Positions 11,036 through 22,550 of a stretch of DNA of 64,000 nt are shown here, in pieces. The DNA is from Coenobita brevimanus. Its lineage: Eukaryota; Arthropoda; Malacostraca; Decapoda; Coenobitidae. Each line of letters opens with the position of its first letter. The stretch's first letter is position 1. The notes beneath the pieces were generated by a model. That model ran no database searches, was not told the DNA's origin, and was given only the letters and a program-made list of their open reading frames with translations. The DNA is taken from positions 29,558,107 through 29,622,106 of the forward strand of contig CM064732.1 in assembly GCA_032717465.1 (NCBI GenBank). The letters run 5' to 3'. A program made the position numbers and the translations under genes.

Positions 11036-11935
11036 AAGGAAGAGAAATATGCTTTTATTTTCTACTCTTGAGAAAGTTTTCAAATGAGTAATTAGAGAGA
11101 TGATACAGTACGCAATGAGGAAGCTGGGTGTTGTGGAGTGGATTGTCAGAGTGCTATGATATTGTACATATATGCAAACACCTATTTGAAAGTGAATGGT
11201 ACCCTGAGTGATGAATTCTCAGTAAAAGTGAGGGTGCACCAGGGATCTGTTATGAGCTCTCGACTGTTTATTAAGGTGGTATAGGCACTGTCAAGGGACT
11301 CTCTTGGGAGTTGTCATATATCAATACCTTTATGTTGCATGTAGAAAATGACCAGACTATAGAGAGATTTAGGAGATGGAGAGACAGAATGGAATCTATG
11401 AGACTTACAGTGAATGCAGATAAAATTAACGCGATGATCACTATTGTGGATGGCAACAATGTGGTGGCAGAAAGAGAGTGGCCATGCACTGAGCGTTGAA
11501 AGGGTGCTAGAGGCAGTTCAGTTTTGTGCAATGTTTGAAATAAATGGGATTATAATAGTTGCAATGATGTCAGAAGGAGGCTGCAGAATGTGGTATACTT
11601 TGACTGCAATGCATATTAGGAAGGACAATGAAAGTGTACTATACATGTCGGAGTATATTTGGCAATCATGTCGATGAAGTGGGTAATGAAATGTTATTTG
11701 AGTGATATGATCCATGCTAGGGAGGGAGGGACTGTAAGCTAGAACCACTCCTAGAGTTAGCAGTGGATGGAAGAAGTTTTGGGAACTGTTACTTCTGATA
11801 CTGATGGAGCTTCTCATTTAAATTGAAGGAAAACTATGAAAATTATAGTGAAAATTTGGGCAGTAAAGAGGGAGGATGTGTGTAGGTTTGAGCATGCAAA
11901 TAATGAGGATGGCCAGCTAGATGTGCAGTGCTTTC
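11036..11935 (+). mobile_element. PHD-type RTE-like LINE, highly decayed
   Basis: The plus-strand frames carry eroded versions of the landmarks in the young copies at 33186 and 35747: YAMRKLGVVEWIVRV (11107-11160), VHQGS (about 11237), TVNADKIN (11410-11440) and WAVKREDV (about 11860). Many stops and frameshifts are present. A probable continuation of the same copy lies at 13320-13460. Confidence 0.65.
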
Positions 11936-12304
11936 CTGAATTGCTGCAGACGCTGCTATTATTTTGTTGCTGTTGCCCTAGGTTCATCTTTCCATGAACC
12001 CAGTGGTCTGCAGCCTAAACTGCCCATCTCTTGCAAACAACCATCCTCCTTTCAGAGGATGGGGTGAGAGCTGAGGGATGTTTGCATAACTGGGCAGCAG
12101 CACCACCCAGTTAGTCATTCCTCATTTTTTGCTGGTGATTGGGGACAGATACAAACAAAAATACTAAAGGGTCAATCTTAAAAGGCCCCTACAGTCATAA
12201 TTTAACTATATGACTGCCTAAAAACCCTTTCTAATACCTAAAACATCACCAAACATTAGAATATACTAGCATAACATGAATTTTCAAATGATTTAATAAA
12301 AGTT
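11936..12304. other. Unassigned sequence with a local inverted repeat
   Basis: CTGCCCATCTCTTGCAAACA near 12017 is answered by TGTTTGCATAACTGGGCAG near 12085, and CCATCCTC/GAGGATGG lies between them. This could be a hairpin-forming element interrupting the LINE, but no TSD or family could be assigned. Confidence 0.35.
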
Positions 12305-12745
12305 TTCCTTCCTTCCTATTGTGTCTTTATTTCCTTAATTCTTTCCTCCTCCTCCTGGCTACAGGTGACTTTACACTTCCCCTTCCGTCTTTCTTTCCTT
12401 CCTTCTTTCCTCTTCCTTCTGCTTATGGATGACTCTACAGTACACTGGGTGAGAAGCCAAATGATTTCCTGTACACCAGGAAACCATTTACTACGCTGCA
12501 TGGTAACCAGATAACCAAATTATGGCGCCTGGTGGCTTAATGGGTAATTAAGGTGTTCCAGTAGGACTGAGCCTGTGCAGGTTTATATCCAAGGGATGGT
12601 TAGGGTTTATTGCTCATGTAATGCCACTCAGGGATGAGTGAGGTTGGCCACTCTCATCTTAAATGTCAGAACCAACTTGCCTTGCCCCGGGCTCCTACGC
12701 TCCTAATGGGGCACCACAGGATTGGATGACAATGATTTTTAAAAA
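12305..12745 (+). mobile_element. tRNA-derived SINE (5' module + tRNA head)
   Basis: The order is a polypyrimidine tract, the 5'-module hairpin (12453-12490, AAATGATTTCCTG...CAGGAAACCATTT), then the tRNA-like head. The head has an A box, TGGCTTAATGG (12533-12543), and a B-box-like GGTTTATATCC (12580-12590), 36 bp apart. These are spaced as in a tRNA gene and suggest pol III origin. The body ends in GGATTGGATGA. The 5' end is truncated. Confidence 0.8.
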
Positions 12746-13319
12746 TCATTCTAAAATCCATTCATTGCATCCATTATGCTACCTCTCCAAGCATTTCCCT
12801 GTGCTACATGGGCATCTGGTAGTGCTCATGACTGGAATGTCACACTGCCATATTGCAAAACTTTCACCTATTAGAAATCTTTTCTTCCCCGAACTGCATC
12901 TCATTGGAACTCGCTTCCCCAGAGGTGTTTTCCCCTAAACTTAAACCCACACCTGTTCACATCCAACTGTTACGGATTTTTTAAGAATGGAGGACACCAG
13001 TAATTTGGTGTATGGATTTTTTAAAATTTGTTTTTCCTTCTTCTGTTCTGTTATTTTTAAAAAAATTAGTAAACAATACCCCTTAAACTAGTGTATTTAC
13101 TGCAGCATTACTCACCTGCAAGCAAAACTGGCGAAGCCACAACCAGGAAAAACAAGGATTGACTGTACATTGGTGCCACCCTGTGACACCATCCCTCTCC
13201 AACAAAGCAATAGCAGAATTGTGAGTGAGCAGCTGAATGATCAGCTGGGAATTTAAGGCATTGGTAACGTGATGCACCGGAGAAACTGAGGTGAACATGA
13301 AGGAATGTCAGATAATATT
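12746..13319. other. Unassigned intronic sequence
   Basis: No conserved coding motif or repeat boundary was recognised between the SINE and the LINE remnant. Confidence 0.4.
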
Positions 13320-13460
13320 TGATTAAAAGATCTATTAGTGTGAATATCGAGGGTAGAAAACCAGGAAGTAGACCTAAACAGACTTGGGATAAGGTTATTT
13401 TAGGTTAAAGGAGTGAAGAGAAATACTACCAGAGACCGTCCAGCATGGACAGTTGCCATT
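13320..13460 (+). mobile_element. 3' remnant of PHD-type RTE-like LINE
   Basis: The frame gives VNIEGRKPGSRPKQTWDKV and then a form of the LNREAAMDRAVWR ending of the copy at 33234-34502. It probably belongs to the decayed copy ending at 11935, now separated by the SINE and other sequence. Confidence 0.6.
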
Positions 13461-13639
13461 AGGTGAACAAGGGTGACACATGCAAACAAGCAAAATACCT
13501 TTCACAAGAAAACAAAGCAATGCTACACTACCTTCCATGATGTTTAAGAAAACTGATCTTTTGCATACACTCTTTTATCTGTATGTGACAAGGAACAGGT
13601 AGGTATTAACTGAACATGTGTTGGCACAAATATTTGTGT

Positions 13640-14196
13640 GTGGGCAATGCACCTACATATGCATCAAGCTGTCCAACATACATCTCTAGGGATAGCACTT
13701 GGGGTGTTTTGTTCTTGTAAGCCCTGCTGTCTCTGCAGACAGAGTGGTGTTCCCCTGCTTCCCCTGTACCTCAACAGGATGAAACTGAATTGTAAACACT
13801 TCCTGGCCATCCAACATTCTCCTCCTCACCACCAAATACCAGCATTCTTAACTGCTATGGGAGTTGACCCTTTGAACCTGACTTGATCCATCAAATCCAG
13901 GCAGCTCTTGTTAGTCCGAGCTCTCCAAACATTCAGTATACTGTCAATTCAGCCTCCTCCTCGTCATCTGCCGGCATCAGTGCCTCCTATCCCTCCTTGG
14001 TGGGATCTATGAACTTTAGGATCACTTCTGCTTATGAAGTCCTTTAATAAGTCCTGGGATGGACATTTTACACCCTAAATCTTTCAAGAGATGGCATCCA
14101 CCACCTAAGCAGGTCACTTGGAAGTCTACATTGATGGCTCCCACTCCCTGGCCCGTGCGACATCAGTGGCAACGTAAAAAAAAAAAAAAAAAAAAA

Positions 14197-14243
<47 letters not shown>

Positions 14244-14960
14244 GGATCTATCCCTCTGTCAAATTTGGTAGTTGGATGCCCAACATGACAATATAAACCA
14301 TCGTTTGCAGTCCTTATGGCCCTTGAATTCCTCAACTCCCACTTCCAGCCTCGGAAGGTGGTCGTTTACACAGGCTACATGGCTGCTCTTCACAACATCC
14401 TTTCTACACGACCTCATTTGGTGAGACATCTGATTCAAGACATCCAAGCCTTACTTTGATGTCTTTTCAACATAAGCTGAGAGGTCCACATTCAAAGGGT
14501 CCCCTCACATGTTTGCATCAGTGGCAATGAGATCACAGATGCCGCTCCACAAATTGCCCTGTCATCATCATTCTCGAAACCTCTGCCTCTCTCAGATGCT
14601 ATTCATCATCACCTCCTGGCGGCTGCCTGCAAAACAGCCTGGGATGCTGACCTGTGGATTCATGATCCTGCCAGAACACTGGGGTCATACCAAAGGGATC
14701 TGTTTATTCACCCTTGGGCCCATGCATCTTCTAATGTACTGGATGTGGCACTCACCAGATTGCACATTGGACACATTGGCTTGGCATCTTACCTCCAGCA
14801 CATCAGACTAGTCCCAGACCCTTATTAACAGTGGTGCAGAGACCAAGAGGAAACCATAACTCACTTTGTATGGCACTTGCCCATGCTTCTACACCATCCA
14901 ACAGCAACTTGGGTAATCATCTTCTTGCCATAGGAATCCAATTACTGCTCAAGAGGCTCA
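13640..14960 (+). mobile_element. I-group-like LINE fragment with RNase H domain, decayed
   Basis: Spread over several frames are the landmarks of a LINE RNase H domain: VYIDGSHSLARAT (about 14128-14166), VVYTGSMAALHNIL (about 14362-14403), VPSHVCISGNEITDAAP (about 14497-14550) and a terminal CRDQEETITHFVW block (about 14835-14875). The second motif normally reads TDS; here the Asp is Gly. RNase H after RT is typical of the I group of LINEs. No RT is present, so the copy is 5'-truncated. It may be related to the endonuclease-bearing fragment at 53372-55255. Confidence 0.6.
14176..14243. repeat. Poly(A) plus (TA)n tract
   Basis: A 25-base A run is followed by about 42 bp of TA. It interrupts the RNase H coding remnant right after its first motif. 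It may be the tail of an otherwise lost insertion. Confidence 0.85.
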
Positions 14961-15056
14961 TCTGACAATCTTTACATGCTCTCCCTGACACACTGCACAC
15001 ATGAAACCAGCATTGTCTCACAGTCTACCTCAAATACCACTACATCTCTTATACAC

Positions 15057-15843
15057 TCACTTACCACCAACACTGTAATAAGATGGAGTTACTTCTCACA
15101 CACTTGTGGCAAACCACACATGACGACTCTCCCTCTGCTCTGACTGTACCGCCAGCAGCCCAAGACACCACCACTTTTGTTTTATCCACATTTACTGTCA
15201 AACACTTGTGCCCCATTCCTTCTCTCCACTTCCTATATCTTTCCTCCCCCTTCCTTTCATTCCCTACAATCGATAATAAGTCATCAGTAAACAACATATT
15301 CCATGGGAGTTCATTTCTGAAGTCAAGTGAAGAGCTTCAAGCATCATGATAAACAATAATGGGCTCAAGACTGACCCTTGATGCACACCAACATTCACAG
15401 AAAACTCATCAATCAAATCTCCATTCACTCTCACCTGGGTGTGAACACCCACATACAAAGCCATAATCATTCTAACCAACCAGTCCTCAGTCCAAATCTT
15501 TCTCATTGCTCACTTCAAGATCTCCATTTGGACGCTATCAAAGGCTTTCTCCAAATCAGCATAAACAAAGTACAACTCCCTTTTCTTTCCTATATATTTC
15601 TCCTAACGCTGTCAGATAAATGTGGCATCAGTGGTCCCTTTCCCCAGCATGAGCCCAAACTGCATCTTGATATTCACTTTTTCCCTAATAATACTTTCTA
15701 GGACGGTTTCCATTACCTTCATTATCTGGCCAAAAAGTCTTATGCATCTATAACTTACTCTTTCCAGGGTATCATCCTTCCCCTTGTACACATTTACACT
15801 CACACTCTCCAGCAAAGCCATCTGGGACAACACACTCATATAT
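15057..15843 (-). mobile_element. PHD-type RTE-like LINE, 3' segment (split by SINE)
   Basis: The minus-strand frames read NVYKGKDDTLERVSYR near 15745-15790, IWTEDWLVRMIMALYVGVHT (15440-15500), NVGVHQGSVLSP, then TDDLL in place of YADD and VNVDKTKVVVSW. The frame then runs into the PHD-like segment (CVVCHKCVRSNSI). Several stops are present. The upstream continuation is at 16224-16330, on the other side of a SINE with a 12-bp TSD. Confidence 0.8.
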
Positions 15844-16211
15844 CTATCTATCTATTGCCAGATGCCATAATCCCATAAGGGGTGACCATTTGACTTTGAG
15901 TTACTTGTTTTACGGGGAGAGGCACTAACCCTCCACCAACCCACTTGCTGACACGTAGGGAGCACGTATGGTTTGGTTATATGGTTACCACCCAGCGTTG
16001 TAAATGGTTTCTTGGCTAACAGGAAACCATTTGGCTTGTCACTCAATGTGAAGCCACCTGTAAAGGAAAGAAAAGCAATAAGAAGCGACAGAAAAGATGG
16101 GAGAAATAGGAGAGAGGAGAGTAGGTATAGAAAAAGAATGATAAAGGGTAAGGAAGAAGTAGGCAGCACTACATCAAGTGAGTGGATGATGGTCGCCACC
16201 ACCTACCACCA
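15844..16211 (-). mobile_element. SINE made of 5' module + RTE-type 3' module, with TSD
   Basis: The element is flanked by perfect 12-bp duplications, ACACTCATATAT (15832-15843 and 16212-16223). On the minus strand it has the 5' module with its hairpin (15995-16035), then a 3' module with CTCCCTACGTGTCAGCAAG and GTTGGTGGAGGGTTAGTGCC. It ends TGGGATTATGGCATCTGGC followed by (TAGA)n, which is homologous to the RTE tail. There is no coding capacity. It inserted into the PHD-type LINE, whose reading frame resumes on both sides. Confidence 0.85.
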
Positions 16212-16223
16212 ACACTCATATAT

Positions 16224-16330
16224 AATCCTATTTATTAAATCAGTCACTAAATCCACTCCTATAATTCATGAGGCCTTCAGCATATCAGCGGCCAACCAAG
16301 ACACACTTCCCGCTTTCCCTAACCATGTGC
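16224..16330 (-). mobile_element. PHD-type RTE-like LINE, 5' segment (split by SINE)
   Basis: On the minus strand, KAGSVSWLAADMLKAS is followed by VDLVTDLINRIIYECV, the block that precedes the RT domain in this LINE type. It continues directly into the LSQMALLESVSVNVYKG frame across the SINE. The 5' end abuts an (AC)n tract. Confidence 0.75.
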
Positions 16331-16331
16331 A

Positions 16332-16362
<31 letters not shown>
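16331..16362. repeat. (AC)n microsatellite
   Basis: A pure AC tract of about 32 bp lies between a LINE remnant on the minus strand and the 5' end of a truncated CR1 copy on the plus strand. Confidence 0.95.
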
Positions 16363-16363
<1 letters not shown>

Positions 16364-16945
16364 ACATGTATTCACTGATTGGTAATACGAGAAAAGCATT
16401 CACATATATAAATGAAGACGTGCCGAGAAAGATAATAACATCATTCATAAAACCAGCCCTGGAGTATGCATCAGTAGTTTGGAATCATCTAAAAAAAACA
16501 CAGATAAGATTTAAAAAGTACAAAGGGCAGCTACAAGATGGTTACCAAGCTTAAGGGGTCTAAGCTACTAAGGAAGAAAAGAAAAACTGAATCTACCAAC
16601 ACTACAGGAGAAAAGGAAAAGAGGAAACATGATTATGCTAAATAAATGCCTCTTGGGGAAGAAAAAAAGAAAGAGGAGACATGATTAGGCTACATAAATG
16701 CATCTCGGGGAAGAGAAAGTACCTGTAGACATACATGAATAAATAATATAACCTATGGGGAAGAATCAGCAAGAGGACACTGCAAAAAACTACGTATTGA
16801 TCAGTGAAATGCACTACCGAATGAAGTAGTGTGTGCCAAAACCATTCATAATTTTAAGGATATGTATAAAAACAGGTTTAATACATGGGACAGTACGAGC
16901 TTGACACATTCCTGTAAAGATACAATCAGGCAAGAACACACACAC
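16363..16945 (+). mobile_element. CR1 LINE, 3' end only
   Basis: The frame reads RKIITSFIKPALEYASVVWN (about 16421-16490), which is the region after the RT in CR1 ORF2, and then continues into the 3' end. The last conserved block is GGGACAGTACGAGCTTGACA, and the copy terminates in a short ACACACACAC tail. A segment with AGGCTACATAAATG appears twice (16635 and 16687), a local duplication. Confidence 0.75.
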
Positions 16946-17561
16946 ACGAAAGTTGCCTTACTCAGGAGGAATGGAGATTATAGTACTAAAAGAAATGAGG
17001 GAAGAAGCAAAAATAAAGAATGAAAAAAGATCAGGTGAATGGAGAAGTACATTTTTTTTTTACACAGAAGTAAGAGAATGGCACATTAAAAAAAAAAAAA
17101 AGAAAAAGAAGAAGAAGAAGAAGAAAAAGGGTAGTAGATAGTAGACTCAACCAATGTCAAATATGTAAACAACATGATTAAGTGGATGTACTCAAATGCA
17201 GATGGAATGGTATCTGAATATTAGAGATAAAAGACTATTTCAAAGAAAAAGAACCTCAAATTCTTTGCCTAACAGAAACTAAATTAACCCCAAGGACATC
17301 CAATAACTCCTTAAATTTTGATGAATATAACAGATAGAAATGTGAAAAAAGGAGAAGCACTTATGATACTAACAAAGAAAAAACTCCTAGTCAAAGAGAG
17401 AGAATTAAATATACCCTCCCAAGTAGAATTAATTGCAGCAGAGATTAATACATCTGAAGGGAAAACAATTGTGGCAAAATTTATATATACGACCTAAGAC
17501 AAACACATGGGATACAGATGAATATGAAGACCTGCCAGAATGTATAATACCGAGTTTATGA

Positions 17562-18052
17562 ACCCCCCATCATCATCATCATCATCACCATCATCCTTTC
17601 CACTGTTGCCCCATGATGAGCATAGGTGCCTGGGGATACACAAGTTGGTTCGGACATTTAAGATGAGAGTGACCACTCATCCCTCACTGGCATTAGGTGA
17701 GCAATAAACCCCAACCACCCTTTGGATACAAACCTACACAGGCTCAATCCGGCTGGAGCACCTTAATTACCCACTAAACCACCTGGTGCCATGGTTCGGT
17801 TATATGGTTACCACTCAGTGTAGTAATGGTTTCCAGGTGTATAGGAAACCATTTGGCTTGTCACTCAGTGTAAAGTCACCTATAGACAGAAGGAAGAGGA
17901 AATAATGAAGGAAATAAAGACAGAACAGCAAGGAAGGAAAGAAAAACAGAAGATGAAAGAAGGAATGAAGGAAGAAAGAGAGGAGAGGGCAGTCACCCAA
18001 GAGCAGCACTACATCGAGTGAGTGGAAGGTGAGCGCCCCCACCTACCACTAA
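17562..18052 (-). mobile_element. tRNA-derived SINE in CR1 endonuclease
   Basis: On the minus strand it starts with GGTAGGTGGGGGCGCTCACC and carries the 5'-module hairpin (17823-17860) and the tRNA-like head (17715-17795). It ends in a (GATGATG)n tail (17565-17600). It splits the CR1 endonuclease between the pieces ending at 17561 and starting at 18053. This is one of the more complete copies. Confidence 0.8.
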
Positions 18053-18330
18053 GACCACTACATAAAATGCAAGAAAAATCTGAAAGAATCATGCTAACTG
18101 GAAATTTCAACACAAATATAAATTGGAATATTCTAGATGTATGCAGCTATGAAAGCTGTTAGGATCAAAAGCTCCTGGTTCTTATACAGGAGTTATTCCT
18201 AACACAATGTGTAAAAGAAAACACCAAAAAAGGAGGACCAGAAGAACCATCATTATTAGATCTAGTATTTACTAGGCACAAAAATGAAACTGACAAAAAT
18301 AATTTATCACCCTACTTTTGCAAAAGCAAT

Positions 18331-21300
18331 CTATCTATCTACTGCCAGACGCCTTAATCCCTTATATGGGGTAGCCACAACCAAACTGCCTCCACGTCAC
18401 CCTCTCCCCCGCCATTTCACTGCCCTGCTCCCAATTCACACACCCCTCTCTCATATACCTCTCCACTCCATACCTCCATCTCATCCTCGGCCTTCCCCTC
18501 CCTTTCTCCCCCTCCACCTCACTCGCACACACACTCCTCATCAGTCTCTCACTCTCCATCCTTTCCACATGGCCAAACCACCTCAATATGTTTCTCCTAA
18601 CACTTCCTATCACATCCACATCCACACCACAATGCTCCTTCACATCCTCATTTGTCAGTCTCTCTCCTTGTGACTCCACAGGCTCCTCTCATATAACTCA
18701 TTTCCACTGCTCTCACTCTTGACTTGTGTCTCATCAACAACGTCCAAGTTTCACTTCCATACGTCAGAGTTGGTATCACAATACTATCAAGTAATAACTT
18801 TCTCACTTCCATGTTCACTTCCCTGCTTTTCATCACTGCCTTCAAGGAACCAGCAACCTTTCTTCCTTGTACCCTTTCAACCACTTCACCCTCCAAACTT
18901 CCATCCTTATTCATCACACTAGCCAAGTACTTAAAAGTACTCACACTTTCCATTTCCTCATCATCCAACCTCACTGTACATTAACTGATTTTCACCTCTC
19001 TCAAAGATCATAACTTTACTCTTCCCTACATTCTCCTTTAGATTCCATTTCTTACACACTCTCCCAAACTCATCCACCAAGCCTTTCAGCTCCCATTCAT
19101 CTTCACTCAACAACACAGTATCATCTGCAAATAACAGTGCAGGGAGTTTCCAAACACTGACCCCTCTCATTTGGGCCACTCCAACATCCACTGCCCTACC
19201 TTGTAACTCTTTTATTACCCCATCCATATACACATTGAACAACCATGGAGACATGACACATCCCTGTTTCAACCCAACCTTCAAATAGAAAAACTCACTC
19301 AGTTCACCACGCACTGCAGCCTTAGCACCCTCATCCATACTCTTCACCACATTCAACAACTTCCCATCTACTCCATATATTCTTAATACTTTCCACAATC
19401 CTTGTTTCTCCACCCTGTCATATGCTTTCTCCAAATCCATGAAAGCCGCATACAACTTCTTTCTCTTCTCTAGAAACTTTTCCACTAAAGATCTAAGAAT
19501 GAATATCTGATCTACACAACCTCCTCCCTTCCTATAGCCTCCCTGTTCTTCTCCAACTAATTCCTCTGTTATTTCCCTAACTCTGTCAATAAGCATCCTA
19601 TCATATACTTTCCCATTACATTAAGAAGACAAATGCCCCTGTGATTACCACACACTTCTTTTTCCCCTTTCCCTTTGTACAAGGGCATAATTATACCTGA
19701 CTTCCAATCCTCCGGGACTCTACTTTCCACCCAGGCCAATCTGCACATCTTCCACATCCATTATACTACTATCTCTCCCCCATGCTTCAGCATTTCACCA
19801 CACACTCCATCAGTTCCTGGGGCTTTCCCCATATTGACTTTCTTCATTGCTTCCACAACTTTCATCCTACTGATATCTTCCTGTCTTCTCACCTCCCTCC
19901 TTCTCCCAGCCATTCCCCAGCCACTTATACTCACATTAATTTCATTCTCTATGTTCAACAATTCATTAAAGTGTTCTCTCCATCTGCTCACTTTTTCTCC
20001 CTTCTCCACTAGTAATCTACCATTTTCATCTTGCACTCCCCTACTAACTTCATTGCCACCCTGTCTGACTCTCTTTACCTCTTTCCCATTCTCTTACATT
20101 CCCTCCACTTGACACTCAAATTCCTTCCAAGTTCCTCATCCTCTCTCTTCTTACTCTCTCTTACTAATCTTTTCACCTCTCTCTTCCTCTCTACATATAA
20201 CTCTCTCTTCCATATCTCAACTTCTTTCATGCCCCTATTTCTCACCCATTCAATAGATGATTTCTTCTTTTATGTCATAGCCTGTCTCACTTCTTCATTC
20301 CACCACGCTGTTCCTTGCACCCCCTTTTGTCTTCTCTTCACCCCACTCACCACCTCACATGCTGCACATATTTCTTCCGTAAATACCTTGCACACACCTT
20401 CCACGTCCCCCATCTGCTCCAATTCATATTTACCCAATCGTTCCTCCACTTCTCTCTTATATTCTGCTTTTTTTCTCATCCTCTTACAACCTTTCCACTC
20501 TCCTTGCATCTACTCCTTCCTCGTGTCCTTCCCTTCTTCTATTTCTCCATTTTACTTGGACCCTGATTCTGACCACCACCAACTGGTGGTCAGGAAGTCC
20601 ACTCCCTCAACCTCTATACACTCTTGCATCCATTACACATCTTTGCATCCTTTCATCCACACACGCATATAATCAATCATTGCCTTCCTTTCATTTAGTT
20701 CATCATCCACCCTTCTCATCACTCACCATGTATACCTGTGGATCATTTGTGCCTGAAGAGGGTATTGGCTATCATCAACCCCCTCCAGGCACAAATGTCC
20801 ACTAAAGCACTGCCATTCTCATCTATCTCAGCAGGCACACCCCCATGCACCAACTACTCCATCCACCTTCATATTCCTTACTTTACTATTCATATCACCA
20901 ATCAAAAACACTTCCTCATTCCTTTCAAACTTTTCCATGCACTCTTCCACATTTGTCCAGAACACTTCTCTCACTCCACTTGCACGATCTTGCATTGGCG
21001 CATACACATACACAATCGCCCACATTTGTAGTCCAACTTTCAGTCTTACCCACACAATCCTTAAGCCAACTGATTCATACTCTCTTATATTCTCCTTCTA
21101 TCTGTTACTCACAACAATACACACACCTTCTTTTGCCCTCTCATTCTCACCTACTCCTGCACAAATACCCCATCCATACTCCCATTCTCTCACACTCTCT
21201 CCTCTCCATTTAGTTTCAGTCATTCCAAATACATCCACTTTCACACCCTCAAACACCTGGACACACTCTCTCTCTCTCACCTCATCATTCGCATCCCTCA

Positions 21301-21346
21301 CATTCCACGTCGTCATCTGTACCATGTCCTTTGTTCATGAAATATT
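18331..21346 (-). mobile_element. RTE-like LINE, near full-length, multiple stops
   Basis: On the minus strand from 21346 down: an APE endonuclease (MVQMTTWNVRDANDEVRERE near 21325, then MTETKWRG; the GDMN motif followed by VDGVVGAWG near 20870), a linker, and the RT (AFMDLEKAYDRV near 19430, QGCVMSPW, LLFADDTVLLSEDE near 19120). The C-terminal WFGHVERM is followed by a basic stretch, then the tail GGGATTAAGGCGTCTGGC with (TAGA)n. Frameshifts and stops divide it into at least eight frames. The flanks AAAAGCAAT (18322-18330) and AAATAGCAAT (21347-21356) look like a slightly decayed TSD. The host site is CR1. Confidence 0.85.
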
Positions 21347-21365
21347 AAATAGCAATTTCAGGTTA

Positions 21366-21600
21366 TACCACGTTGAGTACACCGCTTCCCATCCAATCAG
21401 CGAAGTTAAGCAACGTTGGGTCTGGTTAGTACTTGGATGGGTGACCGCCTGGGAACACCAGATGCTGTTGGCATAACGTTCTCCCTACGTGTCAAGTGGG
21501 GTTGGTGGAGGATTAGTGCCCCTCCCTGTAAAACAATTAACTCTAAGCCCTTGGCCACCCCGTTTGGGATACATGGCGTCTGGCAATGAATGAATGAATA
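21366..21600 (+). mobile_element. 5S rRNA-headed SINE with 12-bp TSD
   Basis: Positions 21366-21474 are a 5S rRNA sequence, complete except for about the first ten bases. The pol III internal promoter is intact: a box A-like GTTAAGCAACGTTGGG, the intermediate element TACTTGGATGGG and box C GGGTGACCGCCTGGGAA. The rest (21478-21600) is the 3' module shared with 15844-16211, ending TGGCGTCTGGC and (AATG)n. A perfect TSD, AATTTCAGGTTA, is at 21354-21365 and 21601-21612. This proves it moved as a retroposon and is not a 5S gene. The target is the CR1 copy. Confidence 0.9.
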
Positions 21601-21755
21601 AATTTCAGGTTAGCATATGAAGTAGTTAGCAATAACGAAAGCTGCAAAAAGATGCTAAACTACAAAATGGGCAACAACCATGACCTAAAGAAGGACTTCA
21701 TAGAAACAGATTGGGAAAAGGAGCTTAGAGAACAAGATATAAATGATATACAGTA

Positions 21756-22177
21756 CAGTAAAACCTTAATATAATGGACTTCAATAGACCAGAATTCGCT
21801 TTTATCGAACTCGAGGAGCTATCCGACTAAATTCCTATAAATTGGAAAAAGTCCGATAAAGCCAGAAGCAGTACAGACTGCCTGACCACTTCAGCTATGT
21901 TCACCATAATAAGGTAAATAAGAGACATGTTTATCAGTGTACAGTACAGTATTATTATATATATTATACTATTTGATTATTGTAGTGAAGTTTTAACACA
22001 GTACAGTACCACAATAGTAGTCAAAACAGTTTAAAAACTGATCATGCGATCCGGACTACTGTCTATCGGAAAAAGTCTGGGTTAGCAGGGGGAAGTCCAG
22101 ATGTCGCTTTTAATGGAATTTAGCATTTTTCAGAATGGTTTGGTCCCCAATTAGTCCGGTGTAGTGAGGTCTTACAG
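21756..22177. mobile_element. TA-flanked MITE, 422 bp (Tc/mariner-pogo-like)
   Basis: The left end CAGTAAAACCTTAATATAAT and the right end (complement CTGTAAGACCTCACTACACC) form imperfect TIRs. Both are followed inward by GGACT and flanked by TA (21754-21755, 22178-22179). Removing the element with one TA restores the CR1 sequence gatatacagtatagaaaattctg. It has no coding capacity. Confidence 0.8.
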
Positions 22178-22550
22178 TATATAGAAAATTCTGTGAATTT
22201 TATGAAACATGAGTCCAAAATTTTATACCACACCACGAAGAAACAAAAAATAAAAAGAAATGGTCTGATACCAAATGTAAAAACAATCAAAAGACAAAAG
22301 ATACTTCCTGTGGATTATAAACAGATGACATAATAGCAGGAGGACATATGACAATAGAAAAGTCAAGATATGATTATACAAGGATAAGGAGATAAGTTCA
22401 AGGCCAGTCTGATGATGAGATTATAAATAAAAGTACTGATCAACCAAAGCTGTTTTACAGCTACAAACAAAGCAAAACTAACAACAAAGATGAAATACAG
22501 TCCATTATGGGTGAGGGGGAAATCTATATCAAACAAGAACATATCTGTGA

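Larger units (their letters stand above)
16946..22550 (+). mobile_element. CR1 LINE (subfamily a), broken by four nested insertions
   Basis: The CR1 pieces are 16946-17561 (end of ORF1 and start of endonuclease, LCLTETKLTPR near 17265), 18053-18330 (endonuclease, ERIMLTGNFNTNINWN near 18085), 21347-21365, 21613-21755 and 22178-22550 (linker up to the NIQSIM-type block before RT). Insertions between them are the tRNA-SINE at 17562, RTE at 18331, 5S-SINE at 21366 and MITE at 21756. Reading frames are badly eroded. Order and strand are collinear with the second copy at 23960-40440. Confidence 0.8.

Noticed and set aside
21361..21480. Functional 5S rRNA gene
   Set aside because: The first bases are missing, a SINE body follows without a T-run terminator, and a 12-bp TSD brackets the unit.
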